From the NCBI RefSeq assembly GCF_036625195.1, contig NZ_JAZKUG010000001.1, forward strand, positions 3,410,001 through 3,474,000: a stretch of DNA of 64,000 bases. Direction: 5' to 3'. The notes under the pieces are model-generated. The model saw only the letters and a list, made by a program, of their open reading frames with translations. It was not told the DNA's origin and did no database searches. Position numbers and translations under genes: made by a program. Source of the stretch: Accumulibacter sp. GTDB lineage: Bacteria > Pseudomonadota > Gammaproteobacteria > Burkholderiales > Rhodocyclaceae. Positions 17,858 to 26,131 of the stretch are shown here, piece after piece; the first letter of the stretch is position 1; the number at the start of each line of letters is the position of its first letter.

Positions 17858-20392
17858 ATGCAAGTGATCTCCTTTTCCTGGCGCATGCTGCGCCGCGACG
17901 CGCGCGGTGGTGAGTTGCGTCTGTTGGCAACGGCGCTGGCGGTAGCCGTCGCCGCGCTGACCGCGGTCGGCTTCTTCGCCGACCGGGTCCGACAGGCGCT
18001 CGATCGCGAGTCGCATCAGCTGCTCGGAGCCGATCTCCTGTTGACTGCCGATCAGCCGTGGCCGGCGAACATCGTCGCGCGCGCCCGCGCGCTCGGCCTG
18101 CAGGAGGTTGCGACCGTGACCTTCCCGAGCATGGTGACGCATGGCGAGGGCGACGCCCTGCGCGCGCAACTCAGCGAGATCAAGGCCGTCGCTGCCGGCT
18201 ATCCACTGCGCGGTTCGCTGCGCGTCGCGCCGGCGCTGAATGCAGTCGATGCGCCGGCAGTGGGAATCCCGCCGCCCGGCACGACCTGGATCGACGAACG
18301 GCTGGCGTCGGCGCTCGGCGCCGAGGTCGGTGACCGGATCGCTGTCGGACAGACGACGCTGCGGGTGGGCGCAGTGCTGACGCTCGAGCCCGACCGCGGC
18401 ATCAACTTCTTCAGCGTCGCACCACGCCTGCTGATGAATCTCGACGATCTGCCGGCGACGGCGCTGCTGCAGGTCGGCAGTCGGGTGGCGTACCGCCTGC
18501 TGCTGGCTGGTGATCTGCCGCTGGTCAAGCGCTTCCAGCGCGAGATCGAAGGACAGCTGGCACGCGGGCAGCGGGTCGAGGATCCGCAGAACGGGCGTCC
18601 CGAAATTCGCAGCGCGCTCGATCGGGCGCAAAAGTTCCTTGGCCTGGCGGCACTGCTGACCGTGGTATTGGCGGCGGTGGCGGTGGCGCTGGCCGCTCGC
18701 CGTTACGTGCAGCGCCACCTCGATCCCTGCGCCGTGATGCGCTGCCTCGGCGCGACGCAGGCGCTGTTGTTGCGCCTGCATCTCGGCCAGTTCGCCGTCC
18801 TTGGCCTGCTCGCTGCCCTCGGCGGATGTGTCCTCGGCTACGTCGCGCATTTCGCCCTGCATGCGTGGCTGGCACAACTGCTGGCGACACCGCTGCCGTC
18901 GCCGGGGCCAATGCCGGCGCTGCAGGGTATCGCCGTCGGTCTGCTGCTGCTCTTCGGCTTCGCCGTACCGCCCTTGCTGCAGCTCAACCGGGTGCCGACC
19001 TTGCGCGTCCTGCGCCGTGAACTCGGCAGTCCGCAGGGCGGTACCGTCGTCGGCTACCTGCTGGGTTTCCTGGCTCTGGCCGGACTGATGTTCTGGGTTG
19101 CCGGCGAGGTCGAACTGGGTGCCTGGGTGCTCGCCGGCTTCAGCATGGCGATGCTGCTGTTTGCCATCGCGGCACGCATTGCCATCCGGCTGGCAGCAGC
19201 GCTGCGCGGCGGTGGCCGTGCGTTCGGCGGGGCAGGGATCGGCTGGCGTTACGGGCTGGCGAGCCTCGAGCGACGGGCGCACGCCAGCGTCGTGCAGATC
19301 GTCGCCCTGGCGCTCGGCTTCATGGCCTTGCTCTTGCTGACGGCGGTGCGTGGTGACCTGCTCGATGCCTGGCGGCAGGCGGTGCCGGCGGATGCGCCCA
19401 ACCGCTTCGTCGTCAACATCCAGCCCGAACAGGTCGAGGCGGTGCGCTCGGCGCTCTTGGCGCAAGGGGTGTCGGCCGAGCTGGCGCCGATGGTGCGCGG
19501 CCGGCTGCTGCGCATCAACGGCGCCGAGGTCCGTGCTGCCAACTACACGGACGATCGCGCGCAGCGACTGGTCGAGCGTGAATTCAACCTGTCGATGCGG
19601 CCGGACCTGCCCGCCGGCAACAGCCTCGCCGGCGGTCGCTGGTTCCTGCCGGGAGAACTCGCCGGTCGGGCGCAGGAGGCGCCGGCATCGGTCGAGGAGG
19701 GGTTGGCGCGGACCCTCGGGTTGGTCGTCGGCGATCGCATCGACTTCGGCGTCGCCGGGGAGATGATCGGCCTGAAGATCGTTGGTTTGCGCAAGGTCAA
19801 CTGGGACACCATGCGCGTCAACTTCTTCGTCCTGACGCCGCCAGTGGTTCTCGAAGGCCATCCGGCAAGCTGGATCACGAGTTTTCACCTGCCAGCGGAG
19901 AGAGCGGACGTGGTCAATCGGCTGGTACGAGATTTCCCGAACCTGACCGTCATCGATGTCGCCGCGATCCTGCGCCAACTGCAGTCGATCATGGAACAGG
20001 TGGCGAAGGCGGTGCAGTTCGTCTTCCTGTTCACGCTCGCGGCAGGCGGCATCGTCCTCTATGCCGCGCTCGCTTCAGCAACCGAGGAGCGGCGCTACGA
20101 GCTGGCGGTCATGCGCGCGCTGGGTGCCCGGCGCGAACAGTTGCGGCGCGCGCTGCTGGCCGAGTTCGCCGCCATCGGCGCCTTTGCCGGGTTGATCGCC
20201 GCCCTCGCAGCGATCGCCGTCGGCCAGTTCCTGGCGCAGCAGGTGTTCCGTTTCGAGGTGGCGGTCGACCTTTGGCTGCTGCCGCTGGCGATCGGTTGTG
20301 GTGCCCTGCTGGTGACTGCTGTCGGCTGGTTCGCTGCCGCCCGCCTGCTGCAGAGTGCTCCGCTCGATGCGCTGCGCGCCGGCAGCAGCTAG
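17858..20392 (+). CDS. FtsX/YbbP-type ABC transporter permease
   Basis: A large inner-membrane protein of 844 residues with the duplicated FtsX-like permease layout. An N-terminal membrane helix and periplasmic domain precede the first FtsX domain near residues 255-400. A second periplasmic region follows, and a C-terminal FtsX domain ends with a three-helix block (FLFTLAAGGIVLYAAL, VMRALGARREQLRRALLAEF). This fits the YbbP group, whose members normally work with the YbbA ATPase. No ATPase gene lies beside it, which is unusual because the pair is generally adjacent. I chose the ATG at 17858 over the TTG at 17837. Substrates of the family are not well defined; lipid or lipoprotein-related export is suspected. 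Confidence 0.85.
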   Translation: MQVISFSWRMLRRDARGGELRLLATALAVAVAALTAVGFFADRVRQALDRESHQLLGADLLLTADQPWPANIVARARALGLQEVATVTFPSMVTHGEGDALRAQLSEIKAVAAGYPLRGSLRVAPALNAVDAPAVGIPPPGTTWIDERLASALGAEVGDRIAVGQTTLRVGAVLTLEPDRGINFFSVAPRLLMNLDDLPATALLQVGSRVAYRLLLAGDLPLVKRFQREIEGQLARGQRVEDPQNGRPEIRSALDRAQKFLGLAALLTVVLAAVAVALAARRYVQRHLDPCAVMRCLGATQALLLRLHLGQFAVLGLLAALGGCVLGYVAHFALHAWLAQLLATPLPSPGPMPALQGIAVGLLLLFGFAVPPLLQLNRVPTLRVLRRELGSPQGGTVVGYLLGFLALAGLMFWVAGEVELGAWVLAGFSMAMLLFAIAARIAIRLAAALRGGGRAFGGAGIGWRYGLASLERRAHASVVQIVALALGFMALLLLTAVRGDLLDAWRQAVPADAPNRFVVNIQPEQVEAVRSALLAQGVSAELAPMVRGRLLRINGAEVRAANYTDDRAQRLVEREFNLSMRPDLPAGNSLAGGRWFLPGELAGRAQEAPASVEEGLARTLGLVVGDRIDFGVAGEMIGLKIVGLRKVNWDTMRVNFFVLTPPVVLEGHPASWITSFHLPAERADVVNRLVRDFPNLTVIDVAAILRQLQSIMEQVAKAVQFVFLFTLAAGGIVLYAALASATEERRYELAVMRALGARREQLRRALLAEFAAIGAFAGLIAALAAIAVGQFLAQQVFRFEVAVDLWLLPLAIGCGALLVTAVGWFAAARLLQSAPLDALRAGSS

Positions 20393-20542
20393 CTGCCGTG
20401 TGCGGCGCGCGGCCGGCCGCCGGGCTGCCGCTGGCGAACGGGCTTCCGGTATCATGTGGCTTGTGACGGGTCGCGCTGGCGGACGGTTGCTGCCGCGTGC
20501 CGTCGCTTCTGTCAAACCATTTTCGGGGAGGGTATTTGCGTC

Positions 20543-21514
20543 ATGACCGAGAAGACACTGCTGGTACTGCGGCACGGAAAGTCCGACTGGAGTACCGGCC
20601 ACGAGGACTTTCACCGGCCGCTGGTCGATCGCGGCCGATTGGGCAGCCAGAAGATGGGTGCTTGGCTCAAGCATCACAAGCTGGTTCCGGATCTCGTCGT
20701 CAGCTCGATGGCGGAGCGCGCCCGCGCGACGACGGTGGCCGCCTGCAAGGCGATGGGTTTGCCCCTGAAGACCGTCCGCTGGGACGAGCGGCTCTATGCC
20801 GCGCCGGTCGAGGACCTGCTGGCGGCGCTTGCCGACTGTCCGAAGAGCGCACGACGGGTGATGGTCGTCGGTCACAATCCGGGGCTCGAGGATCTGGTCG
20901 CTTACCTGAGTCGCGAGCAGCTCGCGGTTCCGGACGATGGCAAACTGCTGCCGACCTCGGCGCTGGCGCGGCTGGAGATGGTCGAGGGCTGGTCGGAGCT
21001 GACGCGCGGCTGCGGCCGCCTGATCTCGCTGACGCGGCCGGGTCAGGTACCCGAACCGCCGGTGACCGATGTCGCCGATGAGCCAAACCTGGGTCCGGTG
21101 CCGGATTACTTCTTCACCCAGTCGGCGGTGCTGCCGTACCGGCTGGTCGATGGCCAACTCGAGATCATGCTGATCGCGTCGCGCAAGGGCACCCGCTGGG
21201 TGGTGCCGAAGGGCGTCAAGGAGCAGGATCTCTCGTTGCGCGATTCAGCTGCCAAGGAGGCGCTGGAGGAAGCCGGTGTGCGCGGCAGCGTCGCCGAGGA
21301 GCCGATCGGCAACTACAAGTACAAGAAGTGGGGCGGCGTCTGCGCGGTCACCGTATTCCCGATGGAAGTGACCGAGAGCATCCCGGAAACCGAATGGGAG
21401 GAGAGCCACCGCGAACGGCGCTGGGTCGAGCCGAAGGAAGCGAAGCGGCTGCTCGACGAACGCGAGTTGCAGAAGATGGTCGGCAAGCTGGAAAAGGGCG
21501 TCGGCAAGGGCTGA
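20543..21514 (+). CDS. Fused SixA-type phosphohistidine phosphatase and Nudix hydrolase
   Basis: Two domains in 323 residues. The N-terminal half (about 1-160) is a histidine phosphatase with the catalytic RHG at residues 10-12, VSSMAERARAT and a second catalytic histidine in VVGHNPGLEDL, as in SixA. The C-terminal half (about 195-315) is a Nudix domain whose box (about 224-246, KEALEEAG) keeps the metal-binding glutamates. The first conserved Glu of the box is Leu and the Arg is Lys. This resembles Nudix enzymes acting on diphosphoinositol or dinucleoside polyphosphates, but the substrate is unknown. The ATG follows GGGGAGGG. A lone gene, not in an obvious operon. Confidence 0.87.
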   Translation: MTEKTLLVLRHGKSDWSTGHEDFHRPLVDRGRLGSQKMGAWLKHHKLVPDLVVSSMAERARATTVAACKAMGLPLKTVRWDERLYAAPVEDLLAALADCPKSARRVMVVGHNPGLEDLVAYLSREQLAVPDDGKLLPTSALARLEMVEGWSELTRGCGRLISLTRPGQVPEPPVTDVADEPNLGPVPDYFFTQSAVLPYRLVDGQLEIMLIASRKGTRWVVPKGVKEQDLSLRDSAAKEALEEAGVRGSVAEEPIGNYKYKKWGGVCAVTVFPMEVTESIPETEWEESHRERRWVEPKEAKRLLDERELQKMVGKLEKGVGKG

Positions 21515-21533
21515 TGCGGCGCCCATCCGCTGG

Positions 21534-21695
21534 CTAGCGGTCGAGTCCTTCCTCGGCCAGCCAGGCCTCGATTTCGTGATAGTCCTTGCCGTTCTGGCGG
21601 ATGATCAGGAAGAAGACCAGCACCAGCGCCAGCAGGAAGAGCAGCAGGGGAATCTCCTCCCAGCCGGGAGCCACAAAGAACAGTTGCTCGGTCAT
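21534..21695 (-). CDS. Small single-span membrane protein, 53 residues
   Basis: A short gene with a strong GGAGG ribosome site before the ATG at 21695. The product has a brief N-terminal stretch, one hydrophobic segment (IPLLLFLLALVLVFFLII, about residues 16-33) and an acidic C-terminal tail (HEIEAWLAEEGLDR). I do not recognise a family. It converges on the SixA-Nudix gene with a gap of about 20 bp. The upstream in-frame ATG at 21710 would add five residues. Coding is supported by the ribosome site and the clean transmembrane layout, not by homology. Confidence 0.55.
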   Translation of the reverse strand: MTEQLFFVAPGWEEIPLLLFLLALVLVFFLIIRQNGKDYHEIEAWLAEEGLDR

Positions 21696-22069
21696 CTCTT
21701 CCTCCTTCATTGCTTGCCCGCCTGACGCTGCCGACGGCGGGCGAGCGGCACGTCTGGGACCGGTGAGCGCTGCCGGCGGTTCCCCCAGGGCGGGGGAGGC
21801 ACGGGGTCGCGAGCCGGCGTCGGTGTGCCGCTTGCGGCGGTTTGCCGGCGGCAACTCCCGGGGTAGTTGGCGGCCTGCCGGCTGTCCAGGCAGGCGCTGC
21901 AACTCGTACCGCCGGTTGCAGGCCCGCAGCGGTCGCCGGTTGAGCTGGCCCAAGTCGCGCGCCAGCGCCGTTGACTTCTCGCGACCGTCCGTCGTGCGCT
22001 GGCCGATGAACAGCCGTGCGATTGGCGCGCCACATCGGCCACGTTCCGCAGCCGCCGGTCGCGGCGGCG
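21696..22069. other. Intergenic region, no recognised gene
   Basis: The 374 bp between the small membrane protein and the amidase contain open frames on the minus strand. One of them, without a stop, runs in frame into the small membrane protein gene and encodes an Arg/Pro-rich chain that includes LFIGQRTTDGREK and CNRRYELQRLPG. It has no start with a ribosome site and no family resemblance, so I treat it as non-coding, although a fragment of a decayed gene is possible. Confidence 0.35.
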
Positions 22070-23026
22070 TCAGGCGTCCTTCGCCGGGCGGTGCTTCTTC
22101 GCCCGCCGAGCCTTCTTCTCCGCCGGCTCCCGGGCCGCGGACCGCGCCGATCGGCCGCTCGCCGCTTCGCCTGCGGCCGCCTCCGGCGGGCTGGCGTGTG
22201 CCGCCCGCGGGGCGGCGACGGCGGCGATGAAGGAGTTGCTCACCCAGCCCTCGACCTCGGCGTTGCTGACCACCTCGACCAGGCTCCAGCGGTCACGCGC
22301 CTCGAGCAGGAAGACTTCGGTGCCCTTGCGCAGCGCCGCCGCCACCGGCTCGAAGCTGGCGTCCGGGCCCTTGCGGATGTTGAGGCTGCTGGCGGTGACG
22401 ACGTAGCGCGGCGGTGCATCGTCCTCGCGGCCGAGGACGCGGCTCTTGAGTGCGGCGAGCGGGAAGGCGGGACCGGGGTCGGTCTTGCGACCTGGAGCGA
22501 TGTCCTCGTGCCCGAGGACGTCCTTCAACCCGTAGTGCTCGACCAGCAGGTCGGCCAATTCGATCGCGCGCTCGATCTGCACCTCGCTGTAGGCGTGCCA
22601 CGGAGAGACCGGGCCGCCGTTGCGGTGCGCCGCCATGAGGACCTCATCCTCCGGGTAGGCCTTGCCGAACCAGGCCTGATACTGGCTGCCAACCCGCTTC
22701 AGCAGGCCGGCATTGTCCATCTCGATGCCGATCGAATGGCTGTTGAGGCCGACCAGGCCCGCCCACTGGCTGACGCCGGCATGCCAGGTGACGATGTTGA
22801 AGGGAGCGAGCTGGACGATTCGCCCGTCGCGTCCGAGGACGAGGTGCGCCGAAGCGTTGCCCTGCGGTTTCCGCGTGCACAGCGATTCGACCGAGCTTTC
22901 GAGCGAGCGGCCGGCGGTGTAGTGCAGCACCAGATAGCTCGGGGTCATGGCGCCACCGCGGTTCGGGGTGTCGCGATGGCTGACCTGGTCGCCGACCAGT
23001 TTGTGGTTTTCGATTCTCAGGGTCAT
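22070..23026 (-). CDS. N-acetylmuramoyl-L-alanine amidase with SH3-like domain
   Basis: A 318-residue predicted peptidoglycan amidase of the AmpD/amidase_2 fold. Zinc-binding residues fit LVLHYTAG (first His), the central WHAGVS region and GHEDIAPGRKTDPGPAF (last His and the conserved Lys/Asp stretch). After the catalytic domain (about 1-195) comes an SH3b-like domain (YVVTASSLNIRKGP, RDRWSLVEV, EGWVSNSF), which often binds cell walls. A basic Ala/Lys/Arg tail of about 50 residues follows. No signal peptide is visible, so it may act in the cytoplasm on recycled muropeptides or be released by another route. The ATG at 23026 follows GGAG. Confidence 0.88.
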   Translation of the reverse strand: MTLRIENHKLVGDQVSHRDTPNRGGAMTPSYLVLHYTAGRSLESSVESLCTRKPQGNASAHLVLGRDGRIVQLAPFNIVTWHAGVSQWAGLVGLNSHSIGIEMDNAGLLKRVGSQYQAWFGKAYPEDEVLMAAHRNGGPVSPWHAYSEVQIERAIELADLLVEHYGLKDVLGHEDIAPGRKTDPGPAFPLAALKSRVLGREDDAPPRYVVTASSLNIRKGPDASFEPVAAALRKGTEVFLLEARDRWSLVEVVSNAEVEGWVSNSFIAAVAAPRAAHASPPEAAAGEAASGRSARSAAREPAEKKARRAKKHRPAKDA

Positions 23027-23272
23027 GGGTGTCTCCTCGCCAGTTTGTGTGGTCCGCGATGCCGGGCATCACGGAAATGCCCGCGGGACGCCAGGCGGGC
23101 AGGGGTCAATGCTAGCACCAATGCCGCCCAGGGCCAGCATTCGCGGGCTGTTGCCGCAGCGCCGCCGGGGTCTTGCGGCCGCGCACGAGCGGCGGCGAAT
23201 CGGCTCCACTGATTGGCGTCAGAACGCGGGGGCAGCGAACGAACGAGAACGCTGTTCGGCGCTGCAGCCAAG

Positions 23273-23701
23273 TCAGTGGCTCGAGCCCTTTTCGGCATGC
23301 GGCAACGCGTCGAGCATGGCGTTGAACTGCCGGGCCTGTTCCGCGTCCAGTCCTGGAAACGCGTTCAGTGGTGGCTGGTCTGACGCACTGTTGGCCCAGG
23401 CCAGAAACCGGGCAGTTTCCGACTCCAGCCGGTGGGCAGGCGGCGTCTCGAAATGCACCCGTTGCCGCCCTCGCCGCCAAGAAACCACCTGCATCGGACC
23501 GCTGACATCGTCGCGCCAGCCGCCGACGTTGATCCGGACCGGGCCCGAATGGCCCGTGGCGAACAAGGCAGCGTGCCATCCGAACAAGCGCTCTCGGGTG
23601 ACCACAGCGCTGCGGTTGGCGATGGCGTCGAGCGCCATCTCGACGACGCCTTCGACGTGGCGATCGGCCGGGGCCAGGGCGCCGATGTTTTGTTTGACCA
23701 T
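23273..23701 (-). pseudogene. Fic-family protein remnant lacking the catalytic motif
   Basis: The first 110 or so residues match the N-terminal half of Fic/DUF4172-type proteins: ALDAIANRSAVVTRERLFGWHAALF, then TGHSGPVRINVGGWR, SGPMQVVS and HFETPPAHRLESE..FLAWAN. The catalytic HPFxDGNGR motif that should follow within about 50 residues is absent. Instead a short tail of unrelated character (GLDAEQARQFNAMLDALPH) ends the frame. This points to an internal deletion. Fic proteins transfer AMP or related groups, so this copy should be inactive. I start it at the ATG at 23701; an in-frame ATG at 23722 is possible. It is divergent from the DUF1778-GNAT pair, and the two start codons flank a shared palindrome. 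Confidence 0.6.
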
Positions 23702-23721
23702 GTACGTTGTTGTGCCGTACA
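23701..23721. promoter_or_regulatory. Palindromic operator candidate of the DUF1778-GNAT module
   Basis: TGTACG (23701-23706) and CGTACA (23716-23721) are inverted repeats with a 9-base spacer, placed about 22 bp before the antitoxin ATG and just ahead of its AAGGAGGAGG ribosome site. DUF1778 antitoxins bind such TGTAC-type palindromes through their ribbon-helix-helix domain and repress their own operon. The left half also covers the start codon of the divergent Fic remnant. Confidence 0.55.
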
Positions 23722-23742
23722 TTACAAGGAGGAGGTTTGCCC

Positions 23743-24030
23743 ATGTCTGCTGAAGTTCCTCGCACGTCCCGCCTGGAAACGCGCATCGCGCCCGAGGTCT
23801 TGGCGGTCGTTCGCCGCGCCGCTGAAATGCAAGGGCGCAGTGTCAGCGATTTCGTCGTTTCAGCGGCTCAGGAAGCGGCGTACCGAGCGATCTCCGATGC
23901 CCAGCTCATTCGCTTGTCTCTTGCCGATCAAGAGCGTTTTGCGGCCGCCTTGCTCGATCCGCCGGCCTTGCCGGCCGGTCTGGTGCGGGCCGCGCTGGCG
24001 CACGCTCGATTGGTGAGCAAGGAGTCGTGA
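23743..24030 (+). CDS. tacA: DUF1778 ribbon-helix-helix antitoxin (TacA-like)
   Basis: A 95-residue protein: an N-terminal ribbon-helix-helix DNA-binding part (TSRLETRIAPEVLAVVRRAAEMQGRSVSDFVVSAA), then a C-terminal helical tail that in TacA-type antitoxins wraps the toxin. FAAALLDPPAL matches the conserved toxin-binding segment (FxxALxxPP). The ATG at 23743 follows AAGGAGGAGG. The toxin gene overlaps its stop by three bases (GTGA). It should neutralise the acetyltransferase toxin and repress the operon by binding the upstream palindrome. Confidence 0.92.
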   Translation: MSAEVPRTSRLETRIAPEVLAVVRRAAEMQGRSVSDFVVSAAQEAAYRAISDAQLIRLSLADQERFAAALLDPPALPAGLVRAALAHARLVSKES

Positions 24031-24527
24031 CCCGTTTTTCCATCATTTCGCTATCCGACGAGCACGACCGAAGCTCCTTTGAAAGCACCTCTCCGATCCT
24101 CGATCGGTATTTTCGTGAGCAGGCAACTCAGGACGTGCGCCGATTGGTGACCGCCTGCTACGTGGCGATGCCTTTGGATACGGTCCTTGTCGCGGGCTTC
24201 TACACTCTGGCGGCCGGCAGTGTCGTGGTCTCGGATTTGCCCGAGGCCATGGCGAAGAAGCTACCACGATACCCCGCCGTGCCCGTCGCTCGCTTGGGCC
24301 GATTGGCCGTCGATCGGCGCTTCACCGGCCAACAACTTGGCCCGGCTCTTCTCTGGGATGCCGCGCAGCGTGCCCTTGCTTCCTCCCTGGCCGCCTTTGC
24401 CCTGGTGGTTGATGCCAAGAAGGACGATGGTGCCGCCGCCTTTTACCGTCATCACGGATTCATCCCTTGCGCTGACCAGGCGCTGCAGCTCTTCTTGCCC
24501 CTGGCCAGCTTCCGTTCTCGTATCTGA
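24027..24527 (+). CDS. tacT: GNAT-family acetyltransferase toxin (TacT-like)
   Basis: A 166-residue GNAT protein in the second position of a DUF1778 toxin-antitoxin pair. Toxins of this kind (TacT, AtaT, KacT) acetylate the amino group on charged tRNAs and stop translation. The acetyl-CoA site VARLGRLAVDRRFTGQQLG is intact, and AFYRHHGF contains the catalytic tyrosine (Tyr140). The GTG start overlaps the antitoxin stop, which keeps expression coupled. Nothing suggests inactivation. Which aminoacyl-tRNA it attacks cannot be read from sequence. Confidence 0.92.
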   Translation: MTRFSIISLSDEHDRSSFESTSPILDRYFREQATQDVRRLVTACYVAMPLDTVLVAGFYTLAAGSVVVSDLPEAMAKKLPRYPAVPVARLGRLAVDRRFTGQQLGPALLWDAAQRALASSLAAFALVVDAKKDDGAAAFYRHHGFIPCADQALQLFLPLASFRSRI

Positions 24528-24870
24528 GGTTTTCCCGTGCTTCGCCCGCGATGATCCTCGATCCGTGCGCCTGCATCCGCCATGAACGGAGCGGGGGAGA
24601 AAACGTTCTGGCGGCAAGGCGTATGAACTGCCAAGCTGATAAGGTGATGGATGTGCATACGGAGAGGGCAAGAGTTGCCAAACGAAGAGGCCACCCGTCT
24701 GACGGTTACGCTTTCGCGAGAGACTGGTCGTGCCTTGCGGACCTTTGCGCCGTCTTCGGCGATAATCCGCGCGCTGCCGGCGTCGCGGGCGCGGCTGCAA
24801 TCGCCGGGCGTCGGCGGTGCGTCGTGACCGGTCCCGTGCGGCAGCCGATTCCTCTGCCCCTGGAGCTGCA
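24528..24870. other. Intergenic region after tacT
   Basis: 343 bp without a confident gene. A TTG codon at about 24674, preceded by GAGAGGG, opens a 50-residue frame beginning PNEEATRLTVTLSRETGRAL. This superficially resembles the start of a ribbon-helix-helix antitoxin but then turns into an Ala/Ser/Arg-rich tail. It may be a decayed antitoxin fragment or chance. No strong promoter for the next gene is visible. Confidence 0.3.
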
Positions 24871-25938
24871 ATGGACCCACTGACGCACGCGCTGCTCGGC
24901 GCGACAGCCGCGCAGGCGGCTCTCGGCCACCGGCTCGGCCGCCAAGCCTGGCTGCCCGGCGCCCTGGGCGGTCTGCTGCCCGACGCCGACATCCTCATCC
25001 GCAGCACCGCCGACCCGTTGCTGGCGATCGAGTATCACCGCCACTTCACGCACGCCTTCGCCTTCATCCCGGTCGGCGGTGTCGTCGCCGCTTCACCATG
25101 GCTCGTGCAGCGGCGCTACCGTGCCGACTGGCGGCCGCTGCTTGCCGCGGCGACCATCGGTTGCGCGACGCATGGGCTGCTCGACGCCTGCACGAACTAC
25201 GGGACGCACCTGCTCTGGCCGTTCTCGACGCTGCGCGTCGCCTGGCACTGGCTGACGACGATCGGGCCCCTGCTGACGCTGGCGCTGCTCGCCGGGTTGC
25301 TGGTCGCCGTCCGCCGGCGGTCGCGCCTGCCGGCGGTGCTGTCCTTGTTGTTCGCTCTCGGCTATGTCGGCGTTGCGGCCTGGCAGCGCGAGCGCGCGCT
25401 CGATCTGCAGGAGCTGATCGCCGCAGCGCGCGGCCACCCGGTGGTGCGCGCCGAGATGTTTCCGAGCGTTGGCAATCCGGTCGTCTGGCGATCGGTGTAT
25501 CAGTCGGGGACGACGCTGTACAGCGACCGCCTGCGCGTTCTCGACAGTGCGGGCAGCCTGTGGAAGCCGGGCAGCACACTGGAATTGCTGCTCGCAGCGG
25601 ATCTGCCGCCGGCGGCAGCGGCCGATGCGCGCGTGCGGCGGGACTTCGCCCGCTTCAGCTATTTTTCCAGCGGCTGGACCGCGCTGTCCGACAGCGATGC
25701 GAGCGTGATCGGTGACGCGCGCTACTCGCTCTCGCGCGATTCCTTCGAGCCGATCTGGGGAATCCGTTTCCACCCCGGCAGCGCGACGCCGACCGAGTGG
25801 GTCGACCAGACGGGGCGCAATCGCGTGCCGGTGGGCGAGCTCTGGCGCGAGATTCGCGGCACCGCCGACGGTTACCGCGGCCTGCCGGCGCCGGGCAGGG
25901 TCGATGCCGTGGCGGTCGCGCGGGACAGCAGTGGCTGA
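24871..25938 (+). CDS. YdjM-like metal-dependent hydrolase family membrane protein
   Basis: A 355-residue membrane protein opening with MDPLTHALLGATAAQAALG and LPGALGGLLPDADIL, then HRHFTHAFAFIP and THGLLDACTNYGTHLLWPF. These His/Asp motifs define the YdjM/DUF457 family of membrane-bound proteins annotated as metal-dependent hydrolases. About four to five membrane helices lie in residues 1-170, and a soluble C-terminal half follows. The ATG at 24871 is preceded by GGAG. E. coli ydjM is under LexA control, but no LexA box was seen here. The true substrate of the family is not established. Confidence 0.85.
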   Translation: MDPLTHALLGATAAQAALGHRLGRQAWLPGALGGLLPDADILIRSTADPLLAIEYHRHFTHAFAFIPVGGVVAASPWLVQRRYRADWRPLLAAATIGCATHGLLDACTNYGTHLLWPFSTLRVAWHWLTTIGPLLTLALLAGLLVAVRRRSRLPAVLSLLFALGYVGVAAWQRERALDLQELIAAARGHPVVRAEMFPSVGNPVVWRSVYQSGTTLYSDRLRVLDSAGSLWKPGSTLELLLAADLPPAAAADARVRRDFARFSYFSSGWTALSDSDASVIGDARYSLSRDSFEPIWGIRFHPGSATPTEWVDQTGRNRVPVGELWREIRGTADGYRGLPAPGRVDAVAVARDSSG

Positions 25939-26082
25939 CGCCCGCGTTGCCGGTCGATCCCCTCGGCGCGGTTGCTTGCCGGCCGCCGCGGGCCCGGCCT
26001 GGCTGACCGTCTTCCCGTGAACAGGAGAATCGTCGTTCGTGCCGGCAGAAGCAACGAGACGCCGACGGAGTCAAGAAGCGTA

Positions 26083-26118
26083 GTAACGATAATTGTTGGC
26101 TTCCGGATGTGTCGTTAC
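26083..26118. promoter_or_regulatory. Inverted repeat upstream of brnT
   Basis: GTAACGA (26083-26089) and TCGTTAC (26112-26118) are perfect inverted repeats, 22 bases apart, ending 13 bp before the brnT start. The region is AT-richer than its surroundings. It could be the operator of the brnT unit, but the half-sites are far apart for a simple dimer. Confidence 0.3.
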
Positions 26119-26131
26119 AACCATATTGCCA

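Noticed and set aside
17831..19978. Long minus-strand open frame opposite the FtsX-type permease
   Set aside because: Gln/Arg/His-rich composition, no motifs, and fully antisense to a gene with clear membrane domains.
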